Below the pieces are notes generated by a model. The model worked only from the letters and a program-made list of their open reading frames with translations. It was not told the origin of the DNA and made no database searches. Below are positions 10,385 to 38,300 of a DNA stretch of 64,000 nucleotides, one piece after another (the stretch's first letter is position 1; the number at the start of each line of letters is the position of its first letter). The stretch covers positions 11,942,150 to 12,006,149 of the forward strand of contig NC_087168.1 of NCBI RefSeq assembly GCF_035594125.1, written 5' to 3'. This DNA is from Scylla paramamosain. Taxonomy: Eukaryota > Arthropoda > Malacostraca > Decapoda > Portunidae. A program made the translations under genes and the position numbers.

Positions 10385-11425
10385 AAATTCTAGTTTTCCC
10401 TTCTGAATCTTGGTCATCATCTCTTAACTGATTTTGGTGAAACCTTTGCTCTCACCTTATACTAACCAACAGATTTTTATATACTTTGATCTAAATCTTT
10501 AATTTTTTAAGCTTCTCTCATTTGGTTTCTGTCCATCTCTCACAGCATCTTCATCTTGGATTTCCATTCTGGCTGCTCTCTTGCTGCATTGGTGGACAGT
10601 CGCTATTCTTCATCAAAACATTAATAGTGGTGATCCACAGGCCTATGTCCTATCACCTGTCCTATTGCTGTTATTCAGAATTTATTCTCTCAATCAAATT
10701 TTTTTGTCCTACACACCCTTATGCTGATAACTCTACCCTATATTTTGTATTGTCATTTGTCAGACACTCATCTCAACATGAATTAAACTGCTCACATTGA
10801 AGTGCAATAAAACACTTCACTCTGCTCTTTCTATTATCTCAGAATAGGTAGGGCAAGGGCAGTACCTCAAAAACTGTTCCTTCTATCCTTTTATCCACTC
10901 AACACAGCTTTCCAGTCAACTGTCTCTTCAGTGACACTCACCTACCTCCCTCCTCTATACTAAGCATAATTGCACTCTACTTCACTAAAAATCTCAATTG
11001 GAAATCTAACATCTCTCCTCAGCTTTGAAGTTAGGTGTTGTGTCACCTCCACCAATACTTTTCCTCCTCCCAGTTGCTTCCCACATATGTTAGATTCAAA
11101 TCACAGCCCTCCTAAGCAGAGTGGAGTCAAAAGCTTTTCATTTCATCAATTCCTTCTTTTTAACAAACGGTCTTGATTCTCTTATTGACCGCTACGGTGT
11201 TGCATTGCTTACTGTTTTGCACAGTTATTGCTCTTCTGAACTTGCTAACTGTATGCTTCCCCTAACTCCTGCATCATCATTGCACAAGACTTATTATCAC
11301 TGCAATTCTACCCTTCTCTAATGTAAGAGCTAACTTGTAAACTCTGGCATTCTCTTCTTGCTTTTTGTAGTGTTTCCTCCCTACAGCTTGAACTATTTCA
11401 AGAGAGGAATATCATAACACCTCAA
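10385..11425 (+). mobile_element. Jockey-like LINE, old 5'-truncated copy
   Basis: It matches the RT-to-C-terminal half of the family on the plus strand: the ESWSS and FGETFA region at about 10410-10450, NSGVPQG-type and YAD-type motifs at 10640-10740, then SKAFHFINS and the last third. It is full of frameshifts and is clearly older than the copies at 20 kb and 56 kb. Confidence 0.8.
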
Positions 11426-11498
11426 TAAGTAACTGGGCCACTCCTTTTAATTCCACTACTTCTGACTTTCTAGGGAACAGCATATTTTGTAAGCTTTG

Positions 11499-11633
<135 letters not shown>

Positions 11634-11659
11634 CAGACACACACACACACAGTGCAGAG

Positions 11660-12071
<412 letters not shown>

Positions 12072-12072
12072 A

Positions 12073-12512
12073 GAGCTCCACTCCATTTCCAGTCACACCA
12101 GAGCCACCAGCCAACATTTTTGACTCAGACTCTGAGTGACAAAGAAAAGTTCACTAGTAGTACAGTGCATAATGTTATATTAGCTCTTATGTGACCAGTG
12201 TGTTGTGTAACAGTTAAGTGAGCTCTTAAGTGAACACTAAGTGTTTAGTTGTGTATGTTAAGTGAGTTCTTAAGTGACCAGTTAATGCATCGTGTACAGT
12301 ATGTAATAACAAAATATGCTATAAATACCTATCTTGGGACGATAATGTGTTTATAATGTGCTAAAAATATGCTGTAGATAACAATAAACATATACACATA
12401 CGAGTATGTACATAAAAACTGGTCAAAGACATATGTTGTCAAACAAACTGAACTTTTGGATAAACTATCAGTCACCTTGCCCCATATACTTTGGTTTATG
12501 GAGGTTTTAATG
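12073..12512. mobile_element. pogo/Tigger-like MITE, left end missing
   Basis: About 430 bases match 42446-42870 closely. The right end reads GGAGGTTTTAATG followed by TA, the family's terminal repeat and TA target. The left 85 bases, present in the other copy, are missing; the element starts abruptly after the (CA)n tail of the CR1-like fragment. No transposase frame is present. Confidence 0.7.
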
Positions 12513-12514
12513 TA

Positions 12515-12788
<274 letters not shown>

Positions 12789-15767
12789 TTTGTGTTTACC
12801 TGGTTGTATTGTACTGGGCACAAACTTAAGCTCATTTTGTCATGTCTCCATAACCATATTTATCCAGTTTCTCTTTAAACATGTGTACACTGTTTGCCAC
12901 AACCACCTTTTCCTTCAGATCATTGCAGATTTCAGTAGTTCAATTTAAGAAGCTGTATTTCTTTATGTTGCTTGAACATCAACACTTTATTTTCTTCCCA
13001 TGCCCCCTCATCTGTCTCTCTCCCTCCTCCATCTGTGATACCAAGTCATTTCTCTCTATTCTTTCTATATTGTTTACTAATTTGTACATTGTTATTAGGT
13101 CTCCTCTTTCTCTTCTCTCCTATAGTGTTGGTAATCCCATCTCTTCAAGTCTTTCTTCATGGCTTAAGTCTTTTAATTATGGTACCATCTTTGTCACTAT
13201 CCTCTGTATTCTTTCCAGTTTCTGTATATCTTTTTTTCTATGTGGAGCCCAAACTACTGCTGCGTATTCCAATATAGGTTGTATCATAATCTTCATAATT
13301 TCTTTATCTAAATAGTTAAATGCCATCCTAATGTTTGTTGACAAGCTGTATATAGAGCCAAATATTTTATTTATGTGTCTTTCAGGTGATAGTGTGTCCT
13401 GGATCATTACTCCCCAATTTTTTTTTTCATTACTTTTTGTAATTATATCTCCTTCCATTTTGTAATTCCATGAAGGTCTCTTTTTACTTTTTCCTATTTC
13501 CAGCACATGGCATTTTCTGGCATTAAATTTTAGTTTCCATCTTTGGCTCCATGCATGTATCTTGTCAGTATCCTTTTGTAACTCTTTGCAGTGATTTTCA
13601 TCCTTTATTATTTTCAGCAAAAAGGTTTACATAAGTATTTAGATCCTTTGTCATATAATTTACATATATTTGAAATGTAATACGTGCCAACACTAATCCT
13701 TGCAGTACCCCATTTGTCACTTCACGCCAGCCTGAATTAGTGTCTCTGATTACTGTTCTCATTTCTCTCCCTTGTAAATAATCCTCCATCCATCTCAATG
13801 TTACTCTTTTTAGTCCTCCTCCATTCTCTAACTTCCACATAAGGCTTTTGTGGGGAACTTTATCAAATGCTTTTTTTAAGATCCAGGTATACTGCATCAA
13901 CCCATCCATCCCTCTCTTGCACTCCATCCATTACTCTTGTATAAAAGCTCAGTAGATCTCCCTTTTCTGAACCCAAATTGCTTTTCTGTAATTATCTTTT
14001 CATCTAAATATTGCACCCATCTCTCTTTAATTACAATTTCACAAAGTTTACTTATAGTACTTGTTAGTGACACTGGTCTATAATTTAATAGTTTCATTTT
14101 ATTTCCCCTTTTGTATATTGGGACTATGTTAGCTCTTTTCCATTCCCTTGGTACTTTTCCCTCTTTCAACGAGCAGTTGATTATATCCCATATGGGTTCC
14201 TTCATTTGTTCTCTACATTCTTTTAATATCCATCCATTTACTTGATATAGTGCCATAGCTATTCTAACATCCAGCTCTTCCAGCAGTTTCTTGATTTCTT
14301 GTCTCTACTTGTATCTGCAGTATTCCCTCATTCTGTGATACCACTTTCAGTGCCACAAAATCGGTTTCCTTTGTAAACACAGAATGAAAACTCATTAATT
14401 AGTTCACTCATCTCAGTAGTTTCATAAATTCTTCCTTCTCTTTTTAACTTGTTTATGTCATTCCTATGTTTCATATTTTCACTGTATTCTTTCCAGTTTC
14501 TGTATATCTTTTTTTCTTCTGTAGAAGAGTTTGGGCTCATCCTTGCATTTTCCTACTATGTCACTTTCAAAATTTCTTTCTTCTTCTCTTCTTCTTATAC
14601 CATATTCATTCCTTGTCTTTCTGTATTCCCTAGTATTTCTGTTCAGTTGTCTCATCATCTTCTTTCATGCCCTGTCTTTTTTGTTTTGTTTTGCTTTTAC
14701 ACACCTGGCATTATACCATTCATGCTTCCCAATTTTCACTTTATAATTTAGTACAAACTATTGCACCCCCTCTTTATACTTGCTCAAAAATATCTCATAT
14801 TTTTCTTGCACTACTTTACCTTCAAATAGCTTGTTCCAGTTAACTTTTTCCATAAAATTTATTAAACTCTGCAAAGCTTCCCTTTTGCCTTTGTTCTGTC
14901 TCTCATTATTAAATAGTTTTTTTCCTGTGCAATACTGTTTCCTCCTGTAGTACTGATTCTATTGTCATATGATCACTTCTTCCCATTTGACTCAGATAAT
15001 GTATACTTGGTCTACTTTCTGGGGTTTTCATAAACACTAAGTCCAACTATGATAGTTCTTCTCTTCTGCATCTTGTAGGCTCATTCACCCACTGTCTCAT
15101 TGTATTCTTCTTCATGTATGCATAAGTTCTTCGCTGCATGACCCAAAATTTTTTCACTTTCGTATCCTCCCAGTTAATTCCTTAACTGATGGAGTTGCCT
15201 AATAAGAGCACTTCATTACTTTTTCTTATCATTTCCTCTATTCTATTTCTTTCTAGTTGCATAGTTTTATATCTATTGGTCTCCCATGCATTAATTTTTT
15301 ATGCTATGTACATCACAATAACTTTCCTTTTTTTTACTTCCTTTGATCTTAATCACAATACTCAAAGTTTCTGCCATTCCATCACCATATTCCACTTCCT
15401 CAACAACAATATCCTCTTTTACCAGTATTGTCACTCCTCCTCCCTTTCCTTTTCTGTCTCTCCTCCAAATGCTATATCCTTTCTTTGCAAATCCTATCTT
15501 TATTTCCTCTTTTAGTTTGGTTTCCATTAAACATACCACATTTGATTTATTTTTCTTTAGGTAGTCTTTAAGTTCCAGTAGGCTTGACACCAAACCATCA
15601 ATATTTGTGTACATAATTTTTAAGTTTCTGCTTGGTGACCTTTCGTGGCATCTTTATGCCACCATTTCCTCACTTTCATGTCCACAACTTTCCAAACGAA
15701 TCCCCTTGCTTGATCCTGTATTCTCTCCTTGTCTTTTGACTGTGCCTCTACTCTCAGTTTACTTCTT

Positions 15768-18480
15768 TCTTCCGAGTTTTCCACCATCTGGCTATGACTA
15801 CAGAGTCACTCTCAAACTAAATTTATCTGTGCTGTATACCTTTCACCCAACTCCTCTGACTATAAGAAATTCTTTGACTACTTAACTTCCAAAGTGAAGC
15901 ACATTCTGACCCTCTTCCCTTTTGCAGAGATCTCCATTCTTGAAGACTTCAATGTTCACCACCAGCTTTGGCTTTCCTCTCCCTTCACTGACCATCCTGG
16001 TGAACTAGCCTTCAACTTTGCTGTCCTCCACGACCTAGAACAATTGGTGCAACACCCTACTCGTATTCCTGATTGTCTTGGAGATACACCCAACATTCTT
16101 GACCTTTTCCTGACCTCTAATCCTTCTGCTTATGCTGTCACCCTTTCTTCTCCATTGGGCTCCTCCGATCACAATCTCATATCTGTATCTTGTCCTATTG
16201 CTCCAATCCCTCCTCAGGATCCCCCTAAGTGAAGGTGCCTCAGGTGATTTGCCTCTGCTAGTTGGGGGACCTGAGGAAGTATTTTGCTGATTTTCCTTGG
16301 AATGATTACTGCTTCTGTGTCAGAGACCCGTCTTTGTGTGCTGAGCACATAACAGAGGTGATAGTGTCTGGCATGGAGGCATACATTCCTCACGCTTTTT
16401 CTTGTCCTAAACCTTCTAAACCTTGGTTTAACACAGCTTGTTCTCGTGCTATACATGATAGAGAGGTGGCCCACAAAAGGTACTTAAGCCTTCCATCACC
16501 AGAATCTCATGCACTTTATTTTTCTGCCTGGAACCATGCCAAGTCTGTTCTTCAATTAGCCAAAAATTCCTTCATTAACAGAAAGTGTCAAAACCTTTCA
16601 AGATCTAACTCCCCTCGTGACTTCTGGCATCTAGTCAAAAATATCTCCAATAACTTTGCTTCTTCTTTCCCTCCTTTATTTCAACCAGATGGCACCACTG
16701 CTATCACATCTATTTCTAAAGCTGAACTCTTCGATCAAACCTTTGCTAAAAACTCTTCCTTGGACGATTCTGGGCTTGTTCCTCCCTCTCCTCCACCCTC
16801 TGACTACTTCATGCCACTTATTAAAATTCTTCACAATGATATTTTCCATGCCCTTGCTGGCCTAAACCCTTAGAAGGCTTATGGACCTGATGGGGTCCCT
16901 CCTATTGTTCTCCGAAACTGTGCCTCCGTGCTTGCACCTTGCCTAGTCAAACTCTTTCAGCTCTGTCTGTCAACATCTACCTTTCCTTCTTGCTGGAAGT
17001 TTGCCTACATTCAACCTGTTCCTAAAAAGGGTGACCATTCTAATCCCTCAAACTACCATCCTATTGCTTTAATTTCCTGCCTATCTAAAGTTTTTGAATC
17101 TATCCTCAACAGGAAGATTCTTAAACATTTATCACTTCACAACCTTCTATCTGATCGCCAGTACGGGTTCCGTCAAGGCCGCTCTACTGGTGATCTTCTG
17201 GCTCTCCTTACTGAGTCTTAGTCATCCTCCTTTAGAGATTTTGGTGAAACTTTTGTTGTTGCCTTGGACATATCAAATGCTTTTGATAGAGTCTGGCACA
17301 AAGCTTTGATTTCCAAACTACTCTCCTACGGTTTCTATCCTTCTCTCTGTAACTTCATCTCAAGTTTCCTTTCTGACCGTTCTATTGCTGCTGTGGTAGA
17401 CAGTCACTGTTCTTCTCTTAAATCTATTAACAGTGGTGTTCCTCAGGGTTCTGTCCTGTCACCCACTCTCTTCTCATTCATTAATGATCTAAACCAAACT
17501 TCTTGTCCTATCCACTCCTACACTGATAATACCACCCTGCACTTTTCACGTCTTTTCATAGACGTCCCAACCCTTCAGGAGGGAAATATTTCACGCAGGA
17601 AAGCCACAGAACGCTTGACTTCTGATCTTTCTAAAATTTCTGATTGGGGCAGAGCAAACTTGGTATTGTTCAGTGCCTCAAAAACTCAATTCCTCCATCT
17701 ATCAACTCGACACAGTCTTCGTGACAACTATCCCCTCTTCTTCGATGACACTCAACTGTCCCCCTCTCCTACACTGAACATCCTTGGTCTGTCTTTTACT
17801 CATAATATGAACTGGAAACTTCACATCTCATCTCTAGCTAAAACAGCTTCTATGAAGTTGGGTGTTCTGAGACGTCTCCGCCAGTTTTTCTCACCCCCGC
17901 CCCCAGCTGCTAACTCTGTACAAGGGACTTATCTGTCCATGTATGGAGTATGCTTCACATGCCTTGGGGGGGGGGGGGGCGGTTCCACTCATACTGCTCT
18001 TCTAGACAGGGTGGAATCAAAAGCTTTTTGTCTCATCAACTCCTCTCCTCTAACTGACTGTTTTCAGCCTCTCTCTCACCGCCGCAATGTTGCATCTCTA
18101 GCTGTCTTCTACCGCTATTTTCATGCTAACTCCTCTTCAGATCTTACTAACTGCATGCCTCCCCTCCTCCCGTGGCCTCGCTGCACACAACTTTCTTCTT
18201 TCTCTCACCCCTATTCTGTCCACCTCTCTAATGCAAGAGTGAACCAGTATTCTCAATCATTTATCACTTTCTCTGGTAAACTTTGGAACTCCCTGCCTGC
18301 TTCTATATTTTCACCTTCCTATGACTTGAATTCCTTCAAGAGGGAGGTTTCAAGACACTTATTCATCAATTTTTTGACTACTGCTTTGACCCCTGTATGG
18401 GACTGGCATTTCAGTGGACATTTTTTTTATTGGATTTTTGTTTCCCTTGGCCAGTGTCCTTCCTACATAAAAAAAAAAAA
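15768..18480 (+). mobile_element. Jockey-like LINE nested in the CR1-like copy, inactive
   Basis: It is 5'-truncated within the endonuclease domain (first match [10 protein letters not shown]), runs to the polyA at 18468-18480, and is 80-90 percent like the copy at 20430. Single-base changes made stops: CGA to TGA at 16230, CAG to TAG at 16871, TGG to TAG at 17219. The catalytic YADD is changed to YTDN, so the polymerase is dead. Long C and G runs near 17890 and 17970 add frameshifts. Possible decayed target duplications read AAAGAAGTAA and AAAGAAATGA on the minus strand. Confidence 0.85.
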
Positions 18481-19112
18481 ATCATTTCTTTTATTCATAT
18501 TCTCCACATTCCTTCTACTTTTGCCAATTTTCCTGTTCTTTGTAACACATGTTCCACTGTTGTTTGTGACATGAATCTTATTTTCATTGGTCTTGTGTCA
18601 TTTTCATCATACTTTCCAATCCTGTAAACCTCTTCAATTTGTTCAACTACCTCTCCTTCTCCCACCACTTTTGCTATAATTTCCTTAGCCCCTTTTTGCC
18701 TCTTCTTTCTCTCTAGCTATTTTCAATGGTCGGTTCTTCTCCTTGATCCCAAATATTACCACACACATCTTTCTCAGTACCATGTCTCTTACAAGATTAC
18801 TTTTTTCCTTTATTATTTTAATCACTTGCTTTTCCATCATCTTTATTTCTTTAAATTATTTTTTTAAACCTTTTGAAAAAATTAATTTTAAAATTTCTTT
18901 TTCCCATATTACTCCTCAATTTATTTGAAAATTATAGCTAATTTATTTTCAATTTTTGAACCATCTTCAAGAATTTTTAATTTTTCATGTCCTTATTGTC
19001 TCTCCTGTTGGTGTTGCTTATTATCTCCTTCATATCCACCTTTTGTTGTTGTTCTCTCTCTTTCCAACTTTTTACTTTCCTCTGTCACAAGCTCTTTTAC
19101 TTTCTTAACCTT

Positions 19113-19379
<267 letters not shown>

Positions 19380-20067
19380 AAAGCTTTCTTTAACTCCTTG
19401 TTCTCTTCCTTGAGTTTCTTGATTTCTTCACAGTATTTCTTGTTTAAGCCCACTGTTTTTGTCACCTCTTCTCTGAGTTCTTTCTTTTCTTTTTCTCTCT
19501 CCATGTCCCTCTTCTTCATCTCTGTTTTATCACTGGATATCTTTTTTGCATTGTCATCACCTACCTCTCTCTCTCTTCCTTCCACATCTTTATTATTGCT
19601 GCTAAGTTATGTATTTCTTCTCATTTTCACATTTTCTTCTTCAATACATTCATTTATTTGTATGAGCTACACTAAGGTCCTCTTCCTTGAAACCTTCAAA
19701 AATATTTGCCGTTCTGGCCACCATCTTCCCTGTTGATATCACTGAATGTTTACCTTTCACTACTGTCCCATTAGACCCTTTCAGCCACTTCCTGATTTAC
19801 ACTTCACTTCCTCTGCACTCACATATCACACAATTCCTTATAATGGAGACAGGACTCAAGTTGGGTCCCCCTGTACAACCAAAACCTAGGTAAATCCTTG
19901 GAGCTGCTGTGGATGTGTCCAGTCAGCTGGGCAGTGTGTATTAACTTCTTTTAAATCTTGTAATACTTTTTCTTTCTAGACAGTAAATTTGTTTTTTTAC
20001 CATAACTGCATACTCATATTATTGAATAGTACTGAGTTTTATTCATGCATTCTTTCTCTTTTTTTAG

Positions 20068-20122
20068 AGGGTTTAGGAGTTACAAACCAACCTTAGGAAA
20101 AGAATTGCAAGCTTGAATCAAA
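20068..20122 (+). promoter_or_regulatory. 5' UTR part of the first coding exon of the Mpv17-like gene
   Basis: A pyrimidine-rich tract ending TTTTTTTAG at 20067 looks like a splice acceptor, so an upstream non-coding exon is likely. An in-frame TGA at 20114-20116 fixes the start codon at 20123. Confidence 0.5.
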
Positions 20123-33032
<12,910 letters not shown>

Positions 33033-33100
33033 TCATAATGGCATGTATGATATTTGTCCTTAATATAATATTTGTTTACTGATTCTAGTATTACTCTCCA

Positions 33101-33106
33101 AATAAA
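33101..33106 (+). terminator. candidate polyadenylation signal of the Mpv17-like gene
   Basis: AATAAA lies 69 bases after the TAG stop codon at 33030-33032. This gives a short 3' UTR if used. Confidence 0.5.
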
Positions 33107-34231
33107 TTTTTGCAGTAAGAAAAAGAAGCAAACATATATGAGGGCCATTCAGAGGAATATTCCTAATTAAATAAGAAATAGAAAGAAAAGAAATTTAAAG
33201 TGTAAAAGGAGTGAAAGTAAGAGGAAAGTTTTAGAAGAAAATTGACCAATCCATAAAGAGGATAAAATGCTGTTTTGGAAATCATTACAAAAGGTAAGAG
33301 GAAAAGATTGGCACATATAATGCACAGTAGTAAGTAGTATTCTAAATGAGACAGCACAGAAGTTTCACTGTCTTCATCAAGCATCACTGGTCCATTGTTG
33401 AGTAGTCTTTTCTTACCCTTCTCAGTGAATCAGCACATTATGCCAAGCACTTGTAGTCCAACATTGCTGCCTCCATTGTGGTCTTCCTTTGTTGTACAAA
33501 ATACTTTTCTTTATTTCCTGCTATTTTTCACTCCTTTCTTACATCCACTCCTGCAGCATTTCTTGCTACTTTCCATTGCAGCTTATTTGCTATTTACATC
33601 TGTTTTTTTTTAATTAGTCTTTTTTCCATCCCTGATGTACTTTTTCTTACATACTGTAATTTCCTTGTTAATCTTTCCATTACCTTCCCCATTCTTCCCA
33701 CATTATTTTACAGACTTACTTAGTCTCCACATTTATTTTTTGTAATACCATGAATATGAATACTAGTTTCAGATTGTCTTATACTTAGCAAATTCCATTA
33801 TATCCTATGTTGATGTGCTTTATTTAACTTGGTTCTTAATCCTTTGATCTTTGATGCCTCTAGAATTATTTCCAATAGATTTTTCTGTTGTCATGTATAC
33901 ACTTTTTAGTTTATTCTTTATCATTTTGTTCAACTTTCATATTTCTTATTACTAGGCTAAAGCTCTAAATACACAGCATTTATTGGTCTCATCCTTTGAG
34001 CAAGTTGGGCGAGTTTCCCAAGTTCTGTCTGTGCTTACCAAGTACTTTGTAATGCCATACAAAGTATATAGGATACAAAGTTTGTGTCCTATATTAGTGA
34101 TATCGATGCATTTATTTGTGCTCATCGAACACAGTTCTTTCTCTTTTGATATATTTGTGCATACCAACTACTTTTTACAACTGACACACAATAAGGGATC
34201 ATCCCCCTAGCATAGTTCCTGTGCCTTAGGA
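33107..34231. other. intergenic, nothing recognised
   Basis: AT-rich DNA between the Mpv17-like 3' end and the hAT element. Only short chance frames occur. Confidence 0.4.
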
Positions 34232-34456
34232 CAGGGTTCTTCAAAGTTTAGGTCAGGACCCTGTACTGAGTAGCAAGATCTTGTTCATTGGGTTGCCAGA
34301 TTGTGGACATACATATAAACATGTGTGTGTGTGTGTGAATGTGCACATGAATTGATTTTCACATCAAAGAAAGATACAATAGAATGGACATACAGGGTTG
34401 AGAAGGAGGTACATAAACCAGTCTGGGTCATGATGAAAAAAGTTTGAAGAACATTG
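34232..34456. mobile_element. short hAT MITE with 8-base target duplication
   Basis: The left end reads CAGGGTTCTTCAAAGTTT and the reverse complement of the right end CAATGTTCTTCAAACTTT. Both continue to a GACCC block, so the terminal repeats cover about 32 bases. Flanking 8-mers are CCTTAGGA and CCATAGGA, 7 of 8 identical. It is 225 bases with no coding capacity and a small (GT)n inside. Confidence 0.8.
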
Positions 34457-34519
34457 CCATAGGAGATCAGTAGTAGACAGCAGTGCAGTATTTTATTATT
34501 TGAAGCTTGCCTCACAAAA

Positions 34520-34536
34520 AAATAAAAAAATAAATA

Positions 34537-34570
<34 letters not shown>

Positions 34571-34600
34571 GTAATAATAATAATAATAATAGTAATAATA
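34520..34600. repeat. (AAT)n microsatellite
   Basis: AAT units with AGT interruptions, preceded by AAATAAAT units. Confidence 0.9.
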
Positions 34601-34715
34601 AACAAATAAATAATGAAAGTTAGGCTCTTGAGTGCATTGCTCCATGGTTGATTTTCATACTTGCATACATTCATTCAGATGAACCAGAGTTCGCTTCTAA
34701 TAAACTCAACTCACG

Positions 34716-35312
34716 TACTGAGCACAAAAAATAAATAAGTAAATAAATTAAAAAATAAATAAATAAAAAAAAACAATTGAACTCTTGCCAGAATAGTAAT
34801 GTATACAAATCCAACTTATGTTCCAAAAGGTTCATCTTAAGAGGGTAGTTTTTAGACATTTCTTTAATTTTGGTTAATCCTTCTGGTCCATTCTTTAGCT
34901 AAGGACTGGCATCTTCAATGGACACTTTCTAATCCTTTTAACACCCCTTGGCCAGTGCCCCCTCTTACATAAAATATCAAGATCTAGAAGAGAGTATTTG
35001 TCTAATTGCAGATGTGTCATGTTTGGCAAGTGCTTTTGTATTTTATGCATTTGTGCACTCATACATTTCTATCTACCTATTTATCTTTTTGACACCACAC
35101 TCCTTTAAGGAGCATCCATAGTGAGGCCTTTCCAAACACTTATATTTTATGATTGCAAATCGTCACTGCAGTGACCAAAAAACCAAAGGGGAAATGCAAT
35201 GAGATATATTGAAGTGTGACTACTGAGCTCAAGAAATAAATAAATAAATAAATAAAAATAAAAAAAATAAATAAAAAAGAACAATTGAATTCTTGCCAGA
35301 ATAGCAATGTAT
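34716..35312. repeat. pair of direct repeats about 505 bases apart
   Basis: 34716-34806 and 35221-35312 share TACTGAGC, an A/T-rich block of AAATA units, then AACAATTGAA and TCTTGCCAGAATAG and AATGTATACA with two or three mismatches. The 3' end of a Jockey-like LINE lies between them. Confidence 0.6.
34895..34975 (+). mobile_element. Jockey-like LINE 3' UTR remnant
   Basis: GGACTGGCATCTTCAATGGA, CTTGGCCAGTGCC and CTTACATAAA match the last 80 bases of the family (compare 23650-23720). Only the 3' UTR is present, as expected of an extreme 5' truncation. Confidence 0.7.
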
Positions 35313-38300
35313 ACACCATACCAGTCTAGTCGTAATGATCACTAAGCCACAAGAGTTCAGATGACTTTGACTTTCCTCCCACAACATAGCTTTCCTCCAC
35401 TTTTAGATCAATTTCTAGTGTTTCTAGAAACTGCATACTCTTAAGGTTTTCTCCTCTTGAGATTCCAATCTCTTCTGTGGGTACTGTATTCAAGCCAAGT
35501 TTCTCTCTGGATAACACTGACCAATCCCAGTATGGATCCATAAAATTTCTTCTTCATCTCCATGTTCTTCATTAGGGATCTTCATCACATCTTTACAGTC
35601 AGGCCATAGTGATCACCATAACACAAATTAAGTATGGTTGCCATTAACCAGCACACTGCTAGTTGCATCCTAGAATTGGACAGGATTCCATCTTTAATAA
35701 TATTTATAAACTAGCTGTGGGAATTAAAGATTATATAAGCACTTTTCTTATATTATGTGCATTACAATACATTCCATTATAGATCAAAGGCAAGACAAGA
35801 GCAAAAATTCAAAACCAAACACTATAACAGAAAAGTTCTTGTTCTCTCCTAATCCAATAAGGAAAATTTCAGCAAAAGCTTTCTGATTACAAGATTTTTG
35901 TTAATTTTAAAGACAAATACAGAGCAAGCTATTCATAGACAAAGTATTCTTATGATCACAACCATATGTAAACTAAATGTGAGAAACCCTGACCACAATT
36001 TTGATTGTAAACTGAGTATATCGTTTTCATCATTACACCATCATTCATAACTTAAATACAGAATTGCAATTTGTATACAAGACAAAATTAAGAATTAGAC
36101 AACATATTGTGAAGCATCAACTAAATTGAATTCCAGATATGTGGAATGTATGGTACTTAACAGCAACAATTATGGGAATAATCAGTCAAGGAATGCCCCT
36201 ATTTACAAATTATTGACCCTTCATGAACTATTTCATTACTCACATGAAGTACAGCTGGTTGAAGATGATGAAACAGGAAGTGCCCTAGACATACATTCAT
36301 ATTTATATTTATATATATATGTATAGTATATACACATGCAAGTACTAGGTCCTCATATATTGAAATTTTTGCATGAAGCATCAAATTCCAATTTTAGATA
36401 TTCCTTGAATGGTGACCCATTAACATGTCCAGATATCCTCACCTAGCCTGGCAATAATATCTACATCACTGAATGTTCACTATACACTTAACATCAGAGA
36501 TCATTTATGCAGGTTGACACCCCCTAAAACTATTTATTTATTTTTTATTTATTTTTTTTCTTAACAGCATAGCAGTTTCTGTCCTGTGTCATATTTTGCC
36601 TGATAGATTTTTTGAAGTCAGTATTAGTCAATTGTATCAATAACTTCCTCACCTAATGATTCAAACCTGCATAATGAGAAATACCTTTAGTTTTCAATTT
36701 CTTCTACACTTATGACCTCCGATAATTGAGTAATCTTACATACATTTATACACCAATAACTAGATATGATTACATAACATGAACCAGGCTAATGTGCCCT
36801 TCCTCACATAGTTACAACATTTACAGAAAATCATTCTCGCCAACAGAAAATGAATGCATGAAATTGTACCAAATAAAAGTACAATAATTTTCTTTCTCCC
36901 AGAGAAACGTGTTAGTACTGGTGTAGGCAGTGAACTATTAGTACGTACTTCATAGGAATTCTTCTTCCCTTTGGTGTCACATCAGAACCTGTCACTGTGG
37001 ATTTAGGAAGGCATACAATTCATGATTGCACTACCAGCTAGGCAATCTTATCAGGAGCTTCAGAACATCATTTATAGTACAATACACATGATATGTCTAC
37101 TTCAAGAATAGTAAAAATAATTCTCAGTATAATAAAAATAACCTGCATCTAAAATATATAGTTTTTGTCATATGGGAAGTACATTAACAATAATAATTAG
37201 CATTTTCATTATTTACAAGAAATATATTAAATGTACATTGTGTTATTCAGTTTTCTAATCAACACATACCAAAGAACCTCCAGGATTGAGGTGTGAGAAT
37301 CCTGTGCCACAACTTGAAGACTTGAAAAACTTGTGTAGACAAATCAAGTTTTTGTTTAGCACTTGAAAATACAATCCACAATTTAAGTACCTTGTTTCTT
37401 TTAAGAAAATTAGCTTCGTTGTTAGTGCCTTCTTCTTTGGCTGTAACTTGTTTGATTGATTTCTTTCATTGAAGATTAGTTATCTCACCAGTTGTCATAG
37501 GTAGTAAAGGATCTTCATTACTTTTCACCTGTCTTTTTATAAGTTTCACCTGCTAAAGTATTACCCACAGCCAGAGTCCGATTAGATCTCATGAACTGTA
37601 GCTGTGCAGTTGCTCTATTACTATTGATGCTACACCAAAATTCCTAATTCCTAATTGCTTTATTGAAAAGAATTGGGATGTCAGATTTGTAAAACTTTCT
37701 CTAATTAATATCAAAAAAAAAAAAAAAAATTAAGCAAGTATACTTTCTTTAAATATTTGCGACTAAGATGCACGAGACAAAACTTCACATCATACTTGCA
37801 GTAATATACCAATGCAGGCCATGCTTGCTAGGAAAATGCTAATTTCCTCAATCACTTAATAATAGTGTTGAAAACATATGCACATAAAAATAGGTATTCC
37901 ATATCTTGAATTGTCAATTTAAGTGTTATACATGGAGTAAATGATTTTTAATCCACTAGTCTACTTTGCTAGCAGCTCTAATTGCATGCTAACAAATTTT
38001 CTTTTTTCTGCATTTCTGCAACAGCACATCACGCTTTTAACATTTAATACAATAAAGTACAGGCTGAACTCCTGTATACAGTTTAATTTTTTAGTGTTTC
38101 ACATATAATTGTTCAGTATCGATTAATTATTGCATATTATTGGCACATTAGTAAAGAAAATAGGCTTATTGTTGAAGGATACGAACATTTGTATCTTACT
38201 ATTATAACTAGAGCTATCCACCTGAACACATGAATGTGGGGCTTAATTTTTAATTGGAGATTCATTTGTTGGGGTACAGTACTTCACTTAGAGCTCAAGG

